Assembly: GCA_902482615.1 (NCBI GenBank)
Contig: CABTAA010000092.1
Location: 1 to 6,714 of the forward strand
Length of the DNA: 6,714 nucleotides
Source: an uncultured Collinsella sp.
Lineage (GTDB): Bacteria > Actinomycetota > Coriobacteriia > Coriobacteriales > Coriobacteriaceae
Direction: 5' to 3'
Shown here piece by piece: positions 5,691 to 6,714 of this stretch (position 1 is its first letter; every line of letters starts with the position of its first letter). The notes beneath the pieces were generated by a model that saw nothing but the letters and a program-made list of their open reading frames with translations, was not told the DNA's origin and searched no databases. The position numbers and the translations under genes were made by a program.

Positions 5691-6714
5691 ATGAGCGACA
5701 GCAAGCATGTGACGTACGAGGACGCCGGCGTCGATACCGCCGAGGGCGGCCGCGCCGTAGACGCTATTAAGCAGATGGTCAAGGACACCAACCGCCCCGA
5801 GGTTATCGGCGGCATCGGCGGCTTCGGTGGCCTGTTCTCGGCCGCCGCGCTTAAGGATATGGAAGACCCGATCCTGATTAGCGGTACCGACGGCGTGGGC
5901 ACCAAGCTCGTGCTCGCCCAGATCATGGATCGCCACGAGACGGTGGGCCAGGACCTGGTCGCTATGTGCGTCAACGACATTCTGGCTTCGGGCGCCGAGC
6001 CGCTGTTCTTCCTGGACTACGTTGCCATTGGTCACATCGAGGCCGAGCACATGGCAAAGATCATCAAGGGCGTGGCCGACGGCTGCAAGCTCGCGGGCTG
6101 CGCGCTCGTGGGCGGCGAGATGGCCGAGCACCCGGGCGTTATGGCTCCTGCCGACTACGACCTTGCCGGATTTACCGTGGGCGTCGTCGACCGTCCCAAG
6201 ATGCTCGACCCCGCGAACGTCCGCCCGGGCGACGTGATTCTGGGTCTGCCTTCCACTGGTGTGCACTCCAACGGCTACTCGCTCGTGCGCAAGGTCATTG
6301 GCGTCGACGGCATTAAGCCGGGCACGCCCGAGGCCGCCGCTAAGGCCGAGGAGCTGAGCCGTCCGCTCGAGGAACTCGGCGGCGCATCGCTGGCCGACGC
6401 CCTGCTGGCCCCCACGCGCATCTACGTCAAGCCGATTCTTGAGCTGCTGCGCGGAGGTGCTCCGGTGCACGCCATTGCCCACATCACCGGCGGCGGCATC
6501 ACCGAGAATCTCAACCGCGCGCTTGCCGACGACGTCGACGCCGTGGTTACCCGCAACGGTGCCGAGATGGGCTGGGACGTTCCGCCCGTCATCACCTACG
6601 TGTCGCGCCAGGCCGAGCTCGCGCCCAACGAGGCATGCAAGACCTTCAACATGGGCGTTGGCCTGTGCCTGATCGTCGCCCCCGAGGACGAGGCCGCGGT
6701 GACCGAGGCCCTGG
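5691..6714 (+). CDS. purM: PurM, phosphoribosylformylglycinamidine cyclo-ligase (AIR synthetase), 3' end outside window
   Basis: At least 341 residues are visible with no stop before the window edge. The full protein is usually about 340-360 residues, so only the tail is missing. The enzyme uses ATP to close the ring of FGAM, giving AIR, which PurK/PurE then carboxylate. It acts in the cytoplasm, normally as a dimer. Visible motifs are TYEDAGVD (8-15), the glycine-rich GGIGGFGGLF (40-49), ISGTDGVGTKL (63-73), GQDLVAMCVNDIL (86-98), GGEMAEHPGV (141-150), PSTGVHSNGYSLVRK (187-201), PTRIYVKP (241-248), HITGGGITENL (264-274) and FNMGVGLCL (319-327). These run in the order expected of the family. 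The start has a purine-rich GGAGAGGAAGG (5675-5685) five bases upstream. It follows purF by 156 bases, probably in one operon. The identification is very firm. Confidence 0.97.
   Translation, partial: MSDSKHVTYEDAGVDTAEGGRAVDAIKQMVKDTNRPEVIGGIGGFGGLFSAAALKDMEDPILISGTDGVGTKLVLAQIMDRHETVGQDLVAMCVNDILASGAEPLFFLDYVAIGHIEAEHMAKIIKGVADGCKLAGCALVGGEMAEHPGVMAPADYDLAGFTVGVVDRPKMLDPANVRPGDVILGLPSTGVHSNGYSLVRKVIGVDGIKPGTPEAAAKAEELSRPLEELGGASLADALLAPTRIYVKPILELLRGGAPVHAIAHITGGGITENLNRALADDVDAVVTRNGAEMGWDVPPVITYVSRQAELAPNEACKTFNMGVGLCLIVAPEDEAAVTEAL

Noticed and set aside
5148..6482. 444-codon minus-strand frame opposite the end of purF and purM
   Set aside because: It overlaps two certain genes and the hairpin-rich gap between them, with shadow-type composition and no recognisable motif.

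Overview
This is a GC-rich, densely coding chromosomal window whose codons usually end in G or C. The gene set is de novo purine synthesis genes (purE, purF, purM), a class B sortase, a MoaE-like protein and a CmpB-type membrane protein. It suggests a Gram-positive bacterium with sortase-decorated walls. The high GC and this gene mix fit a Coriobacteriia actinobacterium such as Collinsella best, but that is a recognition-based inference. I see no insertion sequence, phage gene, CRISPR array, tRNA or rRNA. No biological system that is clearly new stands out. The most unusual DNA is the palindrome-rich leader of purE.

Layout. Bases 1-291 are non-coding. They hold an intrinsic terminator (about 10-68), then a 92-base element with perfect 32-bp inverted arms (107-198), then a putative purE promoter (-10 at 223-228) with a small dyad at the expected transcription start. 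A plus-strand cluster follows: purE (292-756), a class B sortase (792-1796) and a MoaE-like protein (1800-2249), with gaps of 35 and 3 bases. It ends at a strong two-way terminator (2280-2318), which also closes the converging minus-strand CmpB-like gene (2340-3569). A 294-base divergent region (3570-3863) holds a TATAAT box for purF. purF (3864-5534) and purM (5691 to the window edge, 3' end missing) run on the plus strand, separated by 156 bases rich in hairpins.

How the genes work together. PurF makes phosphoribosylamine, the first committed step of the purine pathway. PurM closes the imidazole ring to give AIR. PurE places the carboxyl group on that ring. The partner genes purK, purD, purN, purL, purC and others are not in view. 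The sortase and the MoaE-like gene sit in the same apparent transcription unit as purE without an obvious metabolic link.

Points of interest are the 32-bp perfect inverted repeat and the 21-bp-spaced repeats over the purE promoter, the loss of the second catalytic lysine in the MoaE-like protein, the long proline-rich cytoplasmic tail of the sortase, a roughly 36-residue insertion and ambiguous propeptide in PurF, and mutually exclusive hairpins between purF and purM.
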